Assembly: GCF_001187915.1 (NCBI RefSeq) | Contig: NZ_LGIU01000085.1 | Location: 62,001 to 126,000, forward strand | Reading direction: 5' to 3' | Source: Arthrobacter sp. RIT-PI-e | Lineage (GTDB): Bacteria; Actinomycetota; Actinomycetes; Actinomycetales; Micrococcaceae | DNA: 64,000 nt | Part shown: piece by piece, positions 53,572 to 62,639 of the stretch | Position numbering within the stretch: the first letter of the stretch is position 1 | How the letters are laid out: each line of letters opens with the position of its first letter | Notes under the pieces: model-generated | Databases searched by the model: none | Told to the model about the DNA's origin: nothing | What the model saw: the letters and a program-made list of their open reading frames with translations, nothing else | Made by a program: the position numbers and the translations under genes

Positions 53572-53607
53572 GAAGGCCCCCGTCCACGACGCCGGACGGG
53601 GGCCTTC
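53572..53607. terminator. Bidirectional terminator
   Basis: GAAGGCCCCCGTCC (53572-53585) pairs exactly with GGACGGGGGCCTTC (53594-53607). It lies between the convergent PRC-barrel gene and the DUF6480-type gene. Confidence 0.85.
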
Positions 53608-53621
53608 TCATGGGCGAAGGA

Positions 53622-53909
53622 TCAGAACATCTGGAAGATTCCCACGATGTTGCCGATAATGAAGATCAGGACCAGGATCACGATCAGCCCCACCACGCCG
53701 ATGACGAGGGTGGGTACGGCCTTCGAGGGGGCCTTGTCCTCGCTCCGTCCCTGTTGCCATGTGGTACTGGCTTCCGACGGCGGGGTCTCGCCCGGCGGTA
53801 CTCCACCTCCGGGCTCGAGCCCCGTGACGTTGCCGTCCGCCGGATCGGGGTTGGCCGCATTCACCGGGTCGTCCCCTGGGTTGACGTTCTCCGGGGTGCG
53901 TTCACTCAT
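53622..53909 (-). CDS. DUF6480-type small membrane protein
   Basis: A 95-residue protein. The N-terminal half is Pro/Asp-rich with the marker GLEPGGGVPPGETPPSE. A single C-terminal helix follows (AVPTLVIGVVGLIVILVLIFIIGNIVG). This arrangement matches the DUF6480 family, widespread in actinobacteria with unknown function. ATG 53909 has GGAGG five bases upstream. Confidence 0.82.
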   Translation of the reverse strand: MSERTPENVNPGDDPVNAANPDPADGNVTGLEPGGGVPPGETPPSEASTTWQQGRSEDKAPSKAVPTLVIGVVGLIVILVLIFIIGNIVGIFQMF

Positions 53910-54007
53910 GCTGTCCTCCACGTGGTTGGCCGGGTGATTCTCCCGCCAGCCTACCCCGGGAACTCGTCAGCAAGCTTAGTGATCCGTGACGGGTTCCGGT
54001 GTTGCGC

Positions 54008-54379
54008 TCACTGCCCCAGACCTGCAGTGCTTCCACCCGTGGGGTCGAACCGCTGACCAGCCGCACTGTGTGCGTCGTCGCCGTCGGACCCCGGGCCGTC
54101 CGTCTCCGGATCGGCCGCGCCGTCCGGTGCGGTACCCGAGGTCGTAGCGGCTTGCTCCCGGGGCGTCCACGACATCGTGATGTTCACGCCCTCCTCGGTC
54201 TCCTCGACGTAGACGTGGAGATCCTCGCCGATCAACGCCTCGTGGTGGACCGTGTCCCCGGCCTCCCGTGCCATCTCCGTGAGGCGGGTGATCGCCACCG
54301 ACATCGCGCGCCCCCAGTCCTGCGGGTGCTTGCTCGTCGAATCCTCCGTCGCGGTGAACTTCTTGTCGGTCGTCGCCAT
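54008..54379 (-). CDS. Hypothetical protein, 123 residues
   Basis: A soluble protein with a helical N-terminal half (KHPQDWGRAMSVAITRLTEMAREAG), a beta-strand region (ALIGEDLHVYVEETEEGVNITMSWTPRE), and a disordered acidic, Gly/Asp-rich tail. ATG 54379 follows CAGGGATGACG; ATG 54385 is an alternative. I do not recognise a family. Confidence 0.65.
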   Translation of the reverse strand: MATTDKKFTATEDSTSKHPQDWGRAMSVAITRLTEMAREAGDTVHHEALIGEDLHVYVEETEEGVNITMSWTPREQAATTSGTAPDGAADPETDGPGSDGDDAHSAAGQRFDPTGGSTAGLGQ

Positions 54380-54527
54380 CGTCATCCCTGCCGTCGAGAA
54401 AGAGGTAAGTACCCTTGCCATTCGGATGACTGCAACCTTAGCAGTGGGTCACACCGCGGGCCACGTGAGATGCCGGACCGGGGAGTACGGCTCCGATGCG
54501 GTGACACGTGGGTCCGGGTGGATCCGT

Positions 54528-55898
54528 TCAGGTCCGCAGGGCGGCCCTCGCCGCGTGGCCGATCACGGCGCTGTAGGTCGGGTACGCGAACTTGACCCGC
54601 GCCAGGGTGGCCAGGTCCGTCCCGGCTGCCATGGCCGAGGCCACGGCCGTGATCACCTCCACCGCGTTCTCACCCACCGCGTGTGCTCCGAGGATGAGCT
54701 CGCGGTGGCGATCGGTGACCAGTTTGAGGAAGCCCTGCTCGCGGTCGTCGATGATCGGCCGTTCCACCGCCGAGTAGGGCACCATCACGGCATGGCACTC
54801 ACTGTCGCGTTCGCGTGCCTTCGCCTCGGTGAGGCCCACCCCCGAGTAGTCCGGATCAGTGAAGCCGCCCTCCGGCAGCAGGTGGTGAGGCGTGGTGCGG
54901 GTGGCCCCGAGCACGGCGTTCTCCGCTGCGGTCTCGCCCTCGAACACCGCGGCCTGCACCAGCATGCTGGTGCCGTTGGCATCCCCCGCCACGAAGATGT
55001 GCGCCACGTTGGAGCGCAGGTAGTCGTCCACGGGGATGAAGGATCTCGAGGTCCGGACCCCGGCCGCCTCGAGCCCGAGGCCCTCCAGGTTGGCCGGCCA
55101 CCCCGCCGCCATGATCACCGTGTCCACGGAGCGCGAGAAGGCCTCGCCGTCGCCCCGCCACGCGAGCGTGTGACCCCCGCCGTCCTCCCTGATGCTGTCG
55201 ATCCCGCCGATCCCGGTCTCCACCTGCACGCCCTTGCCGCGGAAGCTCGCGGTGACTGCACGGGCCACGTCCTCGTCCTCCGTCATCAGGATCCGCGGGG
55301 CGAGATCGAGCAGGAGGACCTCGGATCCCAGGGCGTCGAAGATGGTGGTCAGCTGTGCGCCCGTGTGCCCGCCGCCGATGATCGCCACCGTGCCCGGGAG
55401 CCGCTCGAGGGACAGGACCTCGTGGGGGAGGACGGCGAGCTCCGCGCCCTCGATGGGGAGCCGGCGACCGCTCCCGCCGATGCACAGGATGATCGACGCC
55501 GCCGTGATCTCGCGACCGTCCACCAGGACGGAGTGCTCACCCGTGAGCTCGGCGTCGCCCTCGATCAGCTCGATGTCGAGGCGGTCCATGGTGGACCCGT
55601 ACTCCTTGGCCGCGAGGACCCTCGCCACGGTGGCACGGACGCGCTGCACCGTCTTGTCCCAGTCCACGGCGGGTTCGGCGACGGCGATCCCGTAGTCGTA
55701 GGCCGTACGGACCTCCCGGAACAGGCGGGCCGTCTTCGCGAGCACGCGGGTGGGCACGCACCCGGAGTTCACGCAGGTACCGCCCAGTGCCGAGCGCTCG
55801 ACGACGGCGGTGCGGGCGCCGAGTTCGGCCGCACGGGTGGCGGCCGCCATCCCGGCGGGTCCACCACCGATCACGAGGACGTCGAACGTATGGTCCAT
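54528..55898 (-). CDS. Pyridine nucleotide-disulfide oxidoreductase (mercuric reductase/lipoamide dehydrogenase-like)
   Basis: A 456-residue FAD protein. The FAD loop is VIGGGPAGMAAA and the redox-active disulfide is GGTCVNSGCVPT (CxxxxC). The NAD loop is VAIIGGGHTGAQ, the second FAD motif HIFVAGDANGTSM, and the C-terminal dimerisation domain begins near ECHAVMVPYS. The His-x-x-x-x-Glu pair of classical enzymes is not clearly present (GHAARAALRT end), so the substrate may differ. ATG 55898 has AAGGAG upstream. It may reduce mycothiol or a metal. Confidence 0.9.
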   Translation of the reverse strand: MDHTFDVLVIGGGPAGMAAATRAAELGARTAVVERSALGGTCVNSGCVPTRVLAKTARLFREVRTAYDYGIAVAEPAVDWDKTVQRVRATVARVLAAKEYGSTMDRLDIELIEGDAELTGEHSVLVDGREITAASIILCIGGSGRRLPIEGAELAVLPHEVLSLERLPGTVAIIGGGHTGAQLTTIFDALGSEVLLLDLAPRILMTEDEDVARAVTASFRGKGVQVETGIGGIDSIREDGGGHTLAWRGDGEAFSRSVDTVIMAAGWPANLEGLGLEAAGVRTSRSFIPVDDYLRSNVAHIFVAGDANGTSMLVQAAVFEGETAAENAVLGATRTTPHHLLPEGGFTDPDYSGVGLTEAKARERDSECHAVMVPYSAVERPIIDDREQGFLKLVTDRHRELILGAHAVGENAVEVITAVASAMAAGTDLATLARVKFAYPTYSAVIGHAARAALRT

Positions 55899-56040
55899 GG
55901 GGCACTCCTTCGATGGCCGGGGGGTGGTCCAATCCTCTCCCGCTCGCCGGGTGCCCACAACGGGTGGTACCGGCCACGACGGCGACTGTGAGTATGCTGC
56001 CGCTGCGCCTAGGATCGGGACTCGGGTTTCTGGAGGGACG

Positions 56041-56793
56041 ATGCACATGACCGGTGGTGCCGTGGAGCAGCCGCGCTACACACTCACGGACGACGGCGCC
56101 TTCCTGCGCCTGAGCTGGGCGGCGGGTGTCACCATGGGTGAGGACGACGTCCGCTCGACGATCGCCGCGGTGACCGCGGCCTCCCCGGGGGGCAGGCGGC
56201 CCCTCCTCGTGAACATCGGTCTGGTGGAGGCCATCACCGCCACGGCCCGCAGCATCCTGATCGAGGACACCTGCTCGTCCCGCACCGCGGTGGTGGGCGT
56301 CGACGAGATGGGGAAGGTGCTGACCGCCTTCAACTACCGTGCGGTGACGCCCAGCAGGTACTTCACCGACGAGGCGACGGCTCTCGAGTGGCTGATGCAG
56401 GCGCCGGACCCGACCGACCAGGACCACGGGACCGCTGCGGCGGACGCCTTCGACGTGTGGCTGGACAACGAGCTCGTGGTGGTGGAGTGGGGTGTCGGTG
56501 CGCAGGTCACCGTCCCGGTCGCCGAGGCGGTGGTACGGGCGGTCGAGGAGCTCAGCGGCGGTACGCGATTCCCCCTGCTGTCACTGAGCAGATCTCCGGT
56601 CCCCTTCACGGAGGATGCCATCGAGATCATCATGAGGTGGCTGGACGTCACGGCGCTCGCGCTCGTGGGCATCGAGGAGGACGGCGCCATCGCGGCCTAC
56701 TACCGGCAGCTCCGGAAGCCCCTGTACGCCGTCGGCTACTTCGGCACCGTGGCCGAGGCCCGGCGATGGCTCGCCCGGGCCTCCCCGGCCTAG
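56041..56793 (+). CDS. Protein with two STAS-like domains
   Basis: A 250-residue soluble protein made of two similar halves. Residues about 14-118 (LTDDGAFLRLSWAAGV, RRPLLVNIGLVEAITATARSILIED, AVVGVDEMGKVL, SRYFTDEATALEWL) recur as residues about 137-246 (LDNELVVVEWGVGAQVTV, RFPLLSLSRSPVPFTEDAIEIIM, ALVGIEEDGAIAAYY, YFGTVAEARRWL). Each looks like the STAS/SpoIIAA fold seen in DUF7793-type proteins. The doubling suggests an internal duplication. ATG 56041 follows GGAGGGACG. Function unknown. Confidence 0.78.
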   Translation: MHMTGGAVEQPRYTLTDDGAFLRLSWAAGVTMGEDDVRSTIAAVTAASPGGRRPLLVNIGLVEAITATARSILIEDTCSSRTAVVGVDEMGKVLTAFNYRAVTPSRYFTDEATALEWLMQAPDPTDQDHGTAAADAFDVWLDNELVVVEWGVGAQVTVPVAEAVVRAVEELSGGTRFPLLSLSRSPVPFTEDAIEIIMRWLDVTALALVGIEEDGAIAAYYRQLRKPLYAVGYFGTVAEARRWLARASPA

Positions 56794-56978
56794 TCCCGCC
56801 GCCATGTGAAGCCACCTCCCGGGCTCCGCGCGTCGTCCCGGGATCCTCCCGCCACCCGGGCCGCCCGTGATGCCCGCCCGTGATGCCCGCCCGTGGTGCA
56901 ACGCACGGTCGCTGCGTGTCCGCCGTGACCACGCGCCCCGGTTCGGAGTCCGACCGGGCACTCTGGGAAGCTGGAGGC

Positions 56979-58037
56979 ATGGAAGCACTGCTCCACACCC
57001 TCCAGCCCCTCGCCGCCGTCCTCGGCGCCGTCCTCGTCGCGCTCGTCCTCGTCTGGTGCGCCCGTCGCCTGGTGCACCGGGTGCTGCGGGCCACGCCGGA
57101 GGTCCAGCTCGTCACCCGCAAGGCCAGTAACCCCGCGCGCCTCGTGCTGGCCGCGCTGGGTGCACGCATAGCCCTGGGCCAGACGGCCGCCGGGGAGCCC
57201 TGGGCGGCCGTGGTGGACTACGCGCTGGTCCTGCTGCTGATCGGTTCGCTCGCCTGGTTCCTCGCCGTGGTGCTCGTCATCGTCGAGACGGTGGTCCTCT
57301 CCCGGTACGCGGCGGTCGCGCGCGACACCCGGCGGCTGAAGCGCCTCGAGACGCAGATCGTCCTGGCCCGGCGTATCGGGGTGGCGCTGGTCATCACCCT
57401 GGCGGTGGCCTCCGTGCTGCTGACCATCGACGAGGTCCGGGCGCTCGGTGCCGGACTCCTCGCCTCCGCCGGTCTCATCTCGATCGTCGCCGGGCTCGCG
57501 GTGCAGAGCTCCCTCAGCAACGTCTTCGCCGGTGTCCAACTGGCCTTCACGGGAGCCATCCGGGTGGACGACGTCGTGGTGGTGGAGGAATCGATGGGGA
57601 CGATCGAGGAGATCACCCTCACCTACGTGGTGGTGCAGGTCTGGGACGAACGCCGTATCATCCTGCCCTCCACCTACTTCACCAGCACGCCCTTCGAGAA
57701 CTGGACCCGCCGCCGGTCCGAGCTCCTCGGGACCGTGGAGCTCGACCTCGACTGGCACGCTCCCGTCGCGGCGCTCAGGGAGCACCTCGACGGGATCCTG
57801 CAGAACTCGCCCCTGTGGGACGGCCGTACCGGGTCCCTCCAGGTGACGGGTGCCGTGGACGGCGTGGTCCGTGTGCGGATCCTCGTCAGCGCCGCCGACA
57901 GTGGTTCCCTCTGGGACCTGCGGTGCCAGATCCGCGAGTCCATGGTCGGCCACCTCCAGGACGCGTACCCGGACGCCCTCCCGCGGCAGCGCTGGGAATC
58001 CGTGTCCTCGCCCCTTCCTCCACCCGCGGAGCGCTGA
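56979..58037 (+). CDS. Mechanosensitive ion channel (MscS family)
   Basis: A 352-residue membrane protein. Four helices lead to the pore region SAGLISIVAGLAVQSSLSNVFAGVQLAF, followed by the beta domain with IRVDDVVVVEESMGTIEEITLTYVVVQVWDERRIILPSTYFTSTPFENWTR (key parts MGTIEEI, RRIILP and PFENW). It should open under membrane tension. ATG 56979 is closely preceded by GGAGG. Confidence 0.92.
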   Translation: MEALLHTLQPLAAVLGAVLVALVLVWCARRLVHRVLRATPEVQLVTRKASNPARLVLAALGARIALGQTAAGEPWAAVVDYALVLLLIGSLAWFLAVVLVIVETVVLSRYAAVARDTRRLKRLETQIVLARRIGVALVITLAVASVLLTIDEVRALGAGLLASAGLISIVAGLAVQSSLSNVFAGVQLAFTGAIRVDDVVVVEESMGTIEEITLTYVVVQVWDERRIILPSTYFTSTPFENWTRRRSELLGTVELDLDWHAPVAALREHLDGILQNSPLWDGRTGSLQVTGAVDGVVRVRILVSAADSGSLWDLRCQIRESMVGHLQDAYPDALPRQRWESVSSPLPPPAER

Positions 58038-58173
58038 CCAGGATGCGCCACGACATCAGGGAGACGCCCACGGATGGTGTTACCCAGTAGGCTGAGGCGC
58101 GGCGGTCTTCTCACCCGCCATGCCGCCGGTTCTGGTCCGACCGGTGTGGACACTCATTCGAACAGGTAGTGGC

Positions 58174-60240
58174 ATGAGCATGGGGATGCAGAGCGTCGCG
58201 GCGAAACTGGCAGGTCTTCCTCCGGCGATCCTCCATGTGGTCTTCGCCCTCGCGCTGATCGTCGCCGGCCTGACAGGTCGCGTCACCAATCTGGAAGCCT
58301 CCGGCCTGGCCCTGGTCTGGCCCGCAGCCGGAGCCAGCTTCCTCTGGGGGCTCTGGGCGCTGCGGACCCGTGGCGATTTCCTCCTGGCGCTCGCCGTCAC
58401 CGTACCGCTCATCACCCTGGTCAACCACCTCACCGGTCTCGATCTGCTGCTCTCGGCCGCCGTCGCCGTCGGGAACACGGTCCAGACCGCCGTGGCCACC
58501 CAGCTGTTCCGGAAGCTCGTACCGGATCTCACCGTGCGGACGGTGGGTGAGTTCTTCCGGCTGGGAGTCACGGCGCTCGTCTCCTGCACCGTCGGCGCGC
58601 TGTTCCTCGTGGCAGGGAGCGCCGTGGACGGCATGGCCGAACCCTTCGCGGTGTTCATCCCCTGGCTCGTGCGCCACTCCGTCTCGCTGACCGCTCTGGG
58701 AGCCCTCGGCATCGTGCTGGTGACATACCTCCGTTCGGCGAGCAGGTACGAGCCGCGAGCCGCACTCACCAGGCCGCAGATCGTCGAATACGCGGCGCTC
58801 GCAGTGACCTCAGCCGTGGTGTACACCGCCACGTTCGGCTCCAGCGTCGCCCTGCCGATCGCCTACACCACCATCCCCGCCCACATGTGGGCGGGACTCC
58901 GGCTGAAATCCGGCTGGGCCATGGTGTACGGGGTGGCCTGCGGGGCGTTCCTCGTCTTCTTCACCCTGCGTGACCTCGGGCCCTTCCAGGACCTGGCGGA
59001 CGACACCGCCGCCTACGTGGCGCAGTCCTTCATGTTCATCGCCTTCTCGCTCTCCGCCGTCCTCGCCCTGAGCATGGACGAGCGACGACGGTTGATCGAC
59101 CGGCTGTCCGCGGCGAACCAGGAGGCCCAGGCCTCCGCCGAGCTCCGCGACCTCGTGATCTCCAAGATGAACGACGGCGTGTTCGTGGCGGGCCCGGACC
59201 AGCGCCTGCTGTTCCAGAACGCGACGAGCGCTCGCTGGCTGGGCCCCGTGGGGGCGCCCGGCACGGGTCTGTTCCAGGGCCTGGAGGTCTCCACGAGTGA
59301 CGGCAGGCCTCTGGAGGACCACGACAACCCGCTCCTCCTGGCGCTCCGGGGTGTGGTGACGGAGCGGATGGACCTGGACGTCGGTGACGGTTCGGGCAGG
59401 CTGCTCCATCTCTCCGTGGATGCCGTCCCGCTGCCCGGAGGCCGGGGTGCGGTCGTGGTGGCCCGCAATGTCACGAACGAGCGGGTGCAGCAGCGGGACC
59501 TCAGCCGGTTCGCCTCCGTGGTGGCCCATGACCTCCTCACGCCCCTCACCGTGTTCGACGGCTGGCTGGAGCTACTGGAGGACCCGGACCTCCCGGTGGC
59601 CGAGCAGCAGGCCAGCATCGAGCGTCTGCAGCAGGCCAGTCGACGCATGCGGGCACAGATCCGCAACCTCCTGGCCTACAGCCTGGCCAAGGAGGAGAAG
59701 GTCATCGCCGCGCGGCTGGACGTCGAGGTGGTGGTGCAGGGCATCATCGATCTGCGGACGGCACTCCCGGGGACGCAGTCGGCTCCCGTCCGCTTCACGG
59801 TGGATGCACCACATCCCGTGTACGCGGACGAACGGCTCTTCCTCCAGCTCATGGAGAACCTCGTGGGCAACGCGATGAAGTACGGGCGCGTTGACGGCAC
59901 GGGGGAGGTGACCGTCACCACGTCGGTGGACGAGGCGAGCGGCAGGACGCTCGTGCACGTGGCGGACAACGGCATCGGCATCCCGGAGGCGGACCTGGAT
60001 CGCGTCTTCGAGGAGTTCCACCGCTCGGAGAACGGGCTGCGGCAGGCCACGGGAACCGGGCTGGGACTCGCCATCTGCCGCCGCATCGCCGAGAGCCACG
60101 GGGGAGCGATCAGCGTGCGGAATCGTGCGACGGGTGGGGCGCAGTTCACCGTGTGCCTCCCGGGGGGGCCGGAGCAGCGGCCCGAGGGCGTACCCCTGGT
60201 GGATGCCCTGCAGCCCACCCTTCCGGCCGCCCGCAGCTGA
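58174..60240 (+). CDS. Membrane histidine kinase with MASE1 and PAS-like domains
   Basis: A 688-residue sensor kinase. About eight N-terminal helices form a MASE1 region (ALALIVAGLTGRVTNLEASGLALVWPAAGASFLWGLWA, in parts), followed by a PAS-like segment near residues 325-430 (VFVAGPDQRLLFQNATSARWLG). The phosphoacceptor H-box is SVVAHDLLTPL, and the ATPase has NLVGNAMKYG, DNGIGI and GTGLGLAIC. No response regulator lies near it, so its partner is elsewhere. ATG 58174 follows AGGTAGTGGC; ATG/GTG at 58120 is possible. Confidence 0.88.
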   Translation: MSMGMQSVAAKLAGLPPAILHVVFALALIVAGLTGRVTNLEASGLALVWPAAGASFLWGLWALRTRGDFLLALAVTVPLITLVNHLTGLDLLLSAAVAVGNTVQTAVATQLFRKLVPDLTVRTVGEFFRLGVTALVSCTVGALFLVAGSAVDGMAEPFAVFIPWLVRHSVSLTALGALGIVLVTYLRSASRYEPRAALTRPQIVEYAALAVTSAVVYTATFGSSVALPIAYTTIPAHMWAGLRLKSGWAMVYGVACGAFLVFFTLRDLGPFQDLADDTAAYVAQSFMFIAFSLSAVLALSMDERRRLIDRLSAANQEAQASAELRDLVISKMNDGVFVAGPDQRLLFQNATSARWLGPVGAPGTGLFQGLEVSTSDGRPLEDHDNPLLLALRGVVTERMDLDVGDGSGRLLHLSVDAVPLPGGRGAVVVARNVTNERVQQRDLSRFASVVAHDLLTPLTVFDGWLELLEDPDLPVAEQQASIERLQQASRRMRAQIRNLLAYSLAKEEKVIAARLDVEVVVQGIIDLRTALPGTQSAPVRFTVDAPHPVYADERLFLQLMENLVGNAMKYGRVDGTGEVTVTTSVDEASGRTLVHVADNGIGIPEADLDRVFEEFHRSENGLRQATGTGLGLAICRRIAESHGGAISVRNRATGGAQFTVCLPGGPEQRPEGVPLVDALQPTLPAARS

Positions 60241-60257
60241 TCAGCCGCGCCCGACCC

Positions 60258-61331
60258 CTACCGCGGGTACAGCTTCGGGGATCCGGACCTGCCCCTGCCG
60301 GACCGCAGTCCGGAGAGGACGGCGGCCATCGCCCCGCGTGAGGAGTGCCGGGCCTCCCAGCCCAGTTCCGTGCGGGCCCTCGTGGTGTCCATGACCGGGC
60401 TCAGGGCGGCCATGTCGATCCACCCCGGGTCCGTGCGCTGGATCCCCAGGCTCCAGCTCACGGCCACGAGTGCCCGGAGGGGCGCGACGGGGATGGTCAG
60501 GACCCGGCGGGCCCCCAGCAGGTCCGCCACCCGGGCCGGAGTGAACTCCGGTTCGGCGGCGATGTTGAAGGCGCCCGAGGCGCGGCGTGCCACCACGCGC
60601 CAGTAGGCATCCGCGACGTCCTCGGCATGCACCGCCTGGAAGATGAAGGCACCGGGGACCGGGAGGAGCGGTAGGGGGACACGGCCCAGGGGGAACTTTG
60701 GCACCAGCGGACCCAGGAAGTAGCGGCCGATCTCGCTGCCGGCCTGCTCCTGGAAGATCAGGCCGGGGCGCAGCCGGGCCACCCGGATCTCGGGGTGTGC
60801 CTGCTCGAAGGTGTCCAGCAGGCGCTCCTGCTCAGCCTTGTGCCGGCTGTAGTGCGAGGACCCGATGCCTCTCGTGGGCCAGCTCTCGTCCTTCCGTACG
60901 TCCTTGTCCGACGGCGAGTAGGCGCCCACGGAGGAGGCGCAGACCACGTGCCCCACGCCTGCTGCGGCGGCGGCGCCGAGCACATTGGCGGTACCGGTGA
61001 CGTTGGTGCGGGGCATCGCGGCCTCGTCGCGGTTCGGCTGGATGGCCCAGGCGAGGTGGATCACGGCGTCCACACCGGTGAGCGTGAGCGTCAATTCTTC
61101 CCGGCCGGCGTCCGTGCCGATGTCGATCCCGTACCACTCGACGCCGTCGTACGGTTCCTTCGAGGTGTCCGGGACGGTGCGGGCGACGCCGGTGATCGAG
61201 ATTCCACCGGTGTCCTCCGCGGTGTCGTACCCTGATCGCTGGATCGCCTCGCGATCACGGGCGGCGCGCCGGAGACGTGCGAGGACTGCGGTGCCGACAT
61301 TTCCGGTGGCTCCGATGACAGCGATTCTCAT
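60258..61331 (-). CDS. NAD-dependent epimerase/dehydratase family protein
   Basis: A 357-residue extended SDR: VIGATGNVGTAVLARL at the N-terminus, VCASSVGAYSPS with the serine, and the proton-relay YSRHK. A later FQAVHAEDVADAYWRVV matches the NAD-epimerase C-terminal domain. No substrate can be named. It ends 17 bases from the histidine kinase stop, convergently. Confidence 0.9.
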   Translation of the reverse strand: MRIAVIGATGNVGTAVLARLRRAARDREAIQRSGYDTAEDTGGISITGVARTVPDTSKEPYDGVEWYGIDIGTDAGREELTLTLTGVDAVIHLAWAIQPNRDEAAMPRTNVTGTANVLGAAAAAGVGHVVCASSVGAYSPSDKDVRKDESWPTRGIGSSHYSRHKAEQERLLDTFEQAHPEIRVARLRPGLIFQEQAGSEIGRYFLGPLVPKFPLGRVPLPLLPVPGAFIFQAVHAEDVADAYWRVVARRASGAFNIAAEPEFTPARVADLLGARRVLTIPVAPLRALVAVSWSLGIQRTDPGWIDMAALSPVMDTTRARTELGWEARHSSRGAMAAVLSGLRSGRGRSGSPKLYPR

Positions 61332-61468
61332 GAGTTCTCCTGAAGGGTGGGTGGCCGCTGTGGCCGGACGACGCTGGACTACTAAGTAACCTTATGGTGC
61401 AGTGGAGCGAGACGACAGAAATATTCAGGACCCGGGGGACCGTCCGGGGGCCGGACCAGGAGACATGC

Positions 61469-62560
61469 ATGAGCAGCACCGACAAGCACAAGAGCAGCCC
61501 GCAGAGCGAGGCGGGCAAGAAGGCGAAGAACGCCCCCGACCCCAACGATCCGCGGAAGCCGGACGGCCCGTCGGAGGTCAGGAAGCCTGCCTGGAAGTAC
61601 GTGTTCAAGCGGACGGTGGCCGAGTTCGGCAAGGACAAGTGCACCGATCTCGCCGCGGGTCTGACGTACTACGCCGTCCTCGCGATCTTCCCGGGCATCC
61701 TGGCCCTGCTCTCGCTCCTCGGACTCTTCGGACAGGCGCAATCCACCACCGATGCGGTGCTGGACATCATCGGCGAATTCGCGCCTCCCGAGGCCATCAG
61801 TACGCTCGAGGGCCCGATCGCGAACCTCGCCGCCAACCAGGCCGCCGGTCTGACGTTCGTGATCGGTCTCGTCGGTGCCATCTGGTCCGCCTCCGGATAC
61901 GTCAACGCGTTCTCCCGCGCCATGAATCGGGTGTACGAGGTGGAGGAGGGGCGCCCCTTCATCAAGCTGCGCCCGCAGATGCTCCTGGTCACCGTCGTGG
62001 TGCTGATCCTCATCGTGATCATGGGTCTCCTGCTGGTGCTCACCGGCCCGGTGGCCCAGGCCGTGGGCGATGCCATCGGCATCGGCTCGACGGCGGTGAT
62101 GATCTGGGACATCGCCAAGTGGCCCGTCATGGTGTTCTTCGCCGTGCTGATGATCGCCACCCTCTACTACGGCACGCCCAACATCCAGCAGCCCAAGTTC
62201 CGCTGGATGAGTCTCGGTGGCTTCATCGCCCTCCTGGTGCTTGCCATCACCACGGCCGGGTTCTCGCTGTACGTCGCGAACTCCGACAGCTACCAGGCCA
62301 CCTACGGCGCCATCGCCGGCGTGGTCATCCTCCTCCTGTGGATCTGGCTGGCCAACCTCTCGTTGCTCTTCGGGGCCGAGTTCGACGCCGAGATGGAGCG
62401 CGGCCGCCAGCTGCAGGGCGGCATCGAGGCTGAGGACACCATCCAGCTGCCTCCCCGCGATACGAAGGCCGCGGAGAAGACGCACGAGAAGCAGCTCGCA
62501 CTCGTCAACGACGGCCGCGAGCTGCGCGAGAAGTACGAGCGGGAGTCGATGAACAGCTGA
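61469..62560 (+). CDS. YihY/BrkB family membrane protein
   Basis: A 363-residue membrane protein with six helices. The N-terminal charged region ends in DLAAGLTYYAVLAIFPGILAL, the family signature (YY-A-x-x-x-x-FP). Later helices include ATLYYGTPNIQQPKFRWMSLGGF and the C-terminal LWIWLANLSLLFGAEFDAEMER (GAEFDAE). Function is debated (once annotated as ribonuclease BN or a complement-resistance factor). ATG 61469 follows CAGGAGACATGC. A terminator lies just after it. Confidence 0.9.
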   Translation: MSSTDKHKSSPQSEAGKKAKNAPDPNDPRKPDGPSEVRKPAWKYVFKRTVAEFGKDKCTDLAAGLTYYAVLAIFPGILALLSLLGLFGQAQSTTDAVLDIIGEFAPPEAISTLEGPIANLAANQAAGLTFVIGLVGAIWSASGYVNAFSRAMNRVYEVEEGRPFIKLRPQMLLVTVVVLILIVIMGLLLVLTGPVAQAVGDAIGIGSTAVMIWDIAKWPVMVFFAVLMIATLYYGTPNIQQPKFRWMSLGGFIALLVLAITTAGFSLYVANSDSYQATYGAIAGVVILLLWIWLANLSLLFGAEFDAEMERGRQLQGGIEAEDTIQLPPRDTKAAEKTHEKQLALVNDGRELREKYERESMNS

Positions 62561-62578
62561 TCCTGCATCTCTCACCAT

Positions 62579-62612
62579 GGAAGGCCCGGACACTCAGGTG
62601 TCCGGGCCTTCC
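62579..62612. terminator. Terminator, 15-bp perfect stem
   Basis: GGAAGGCCCGGACAC (62579-62593) and GTGTCCGGGCCTTCC (62598-62612) pair exactly around TCAG, 18 bases after the YihY-type gene. Confidence 0.88.
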
Positions 62613-62639
62613 GTCGGTCCGCGGTCCTAGACTGGCACC

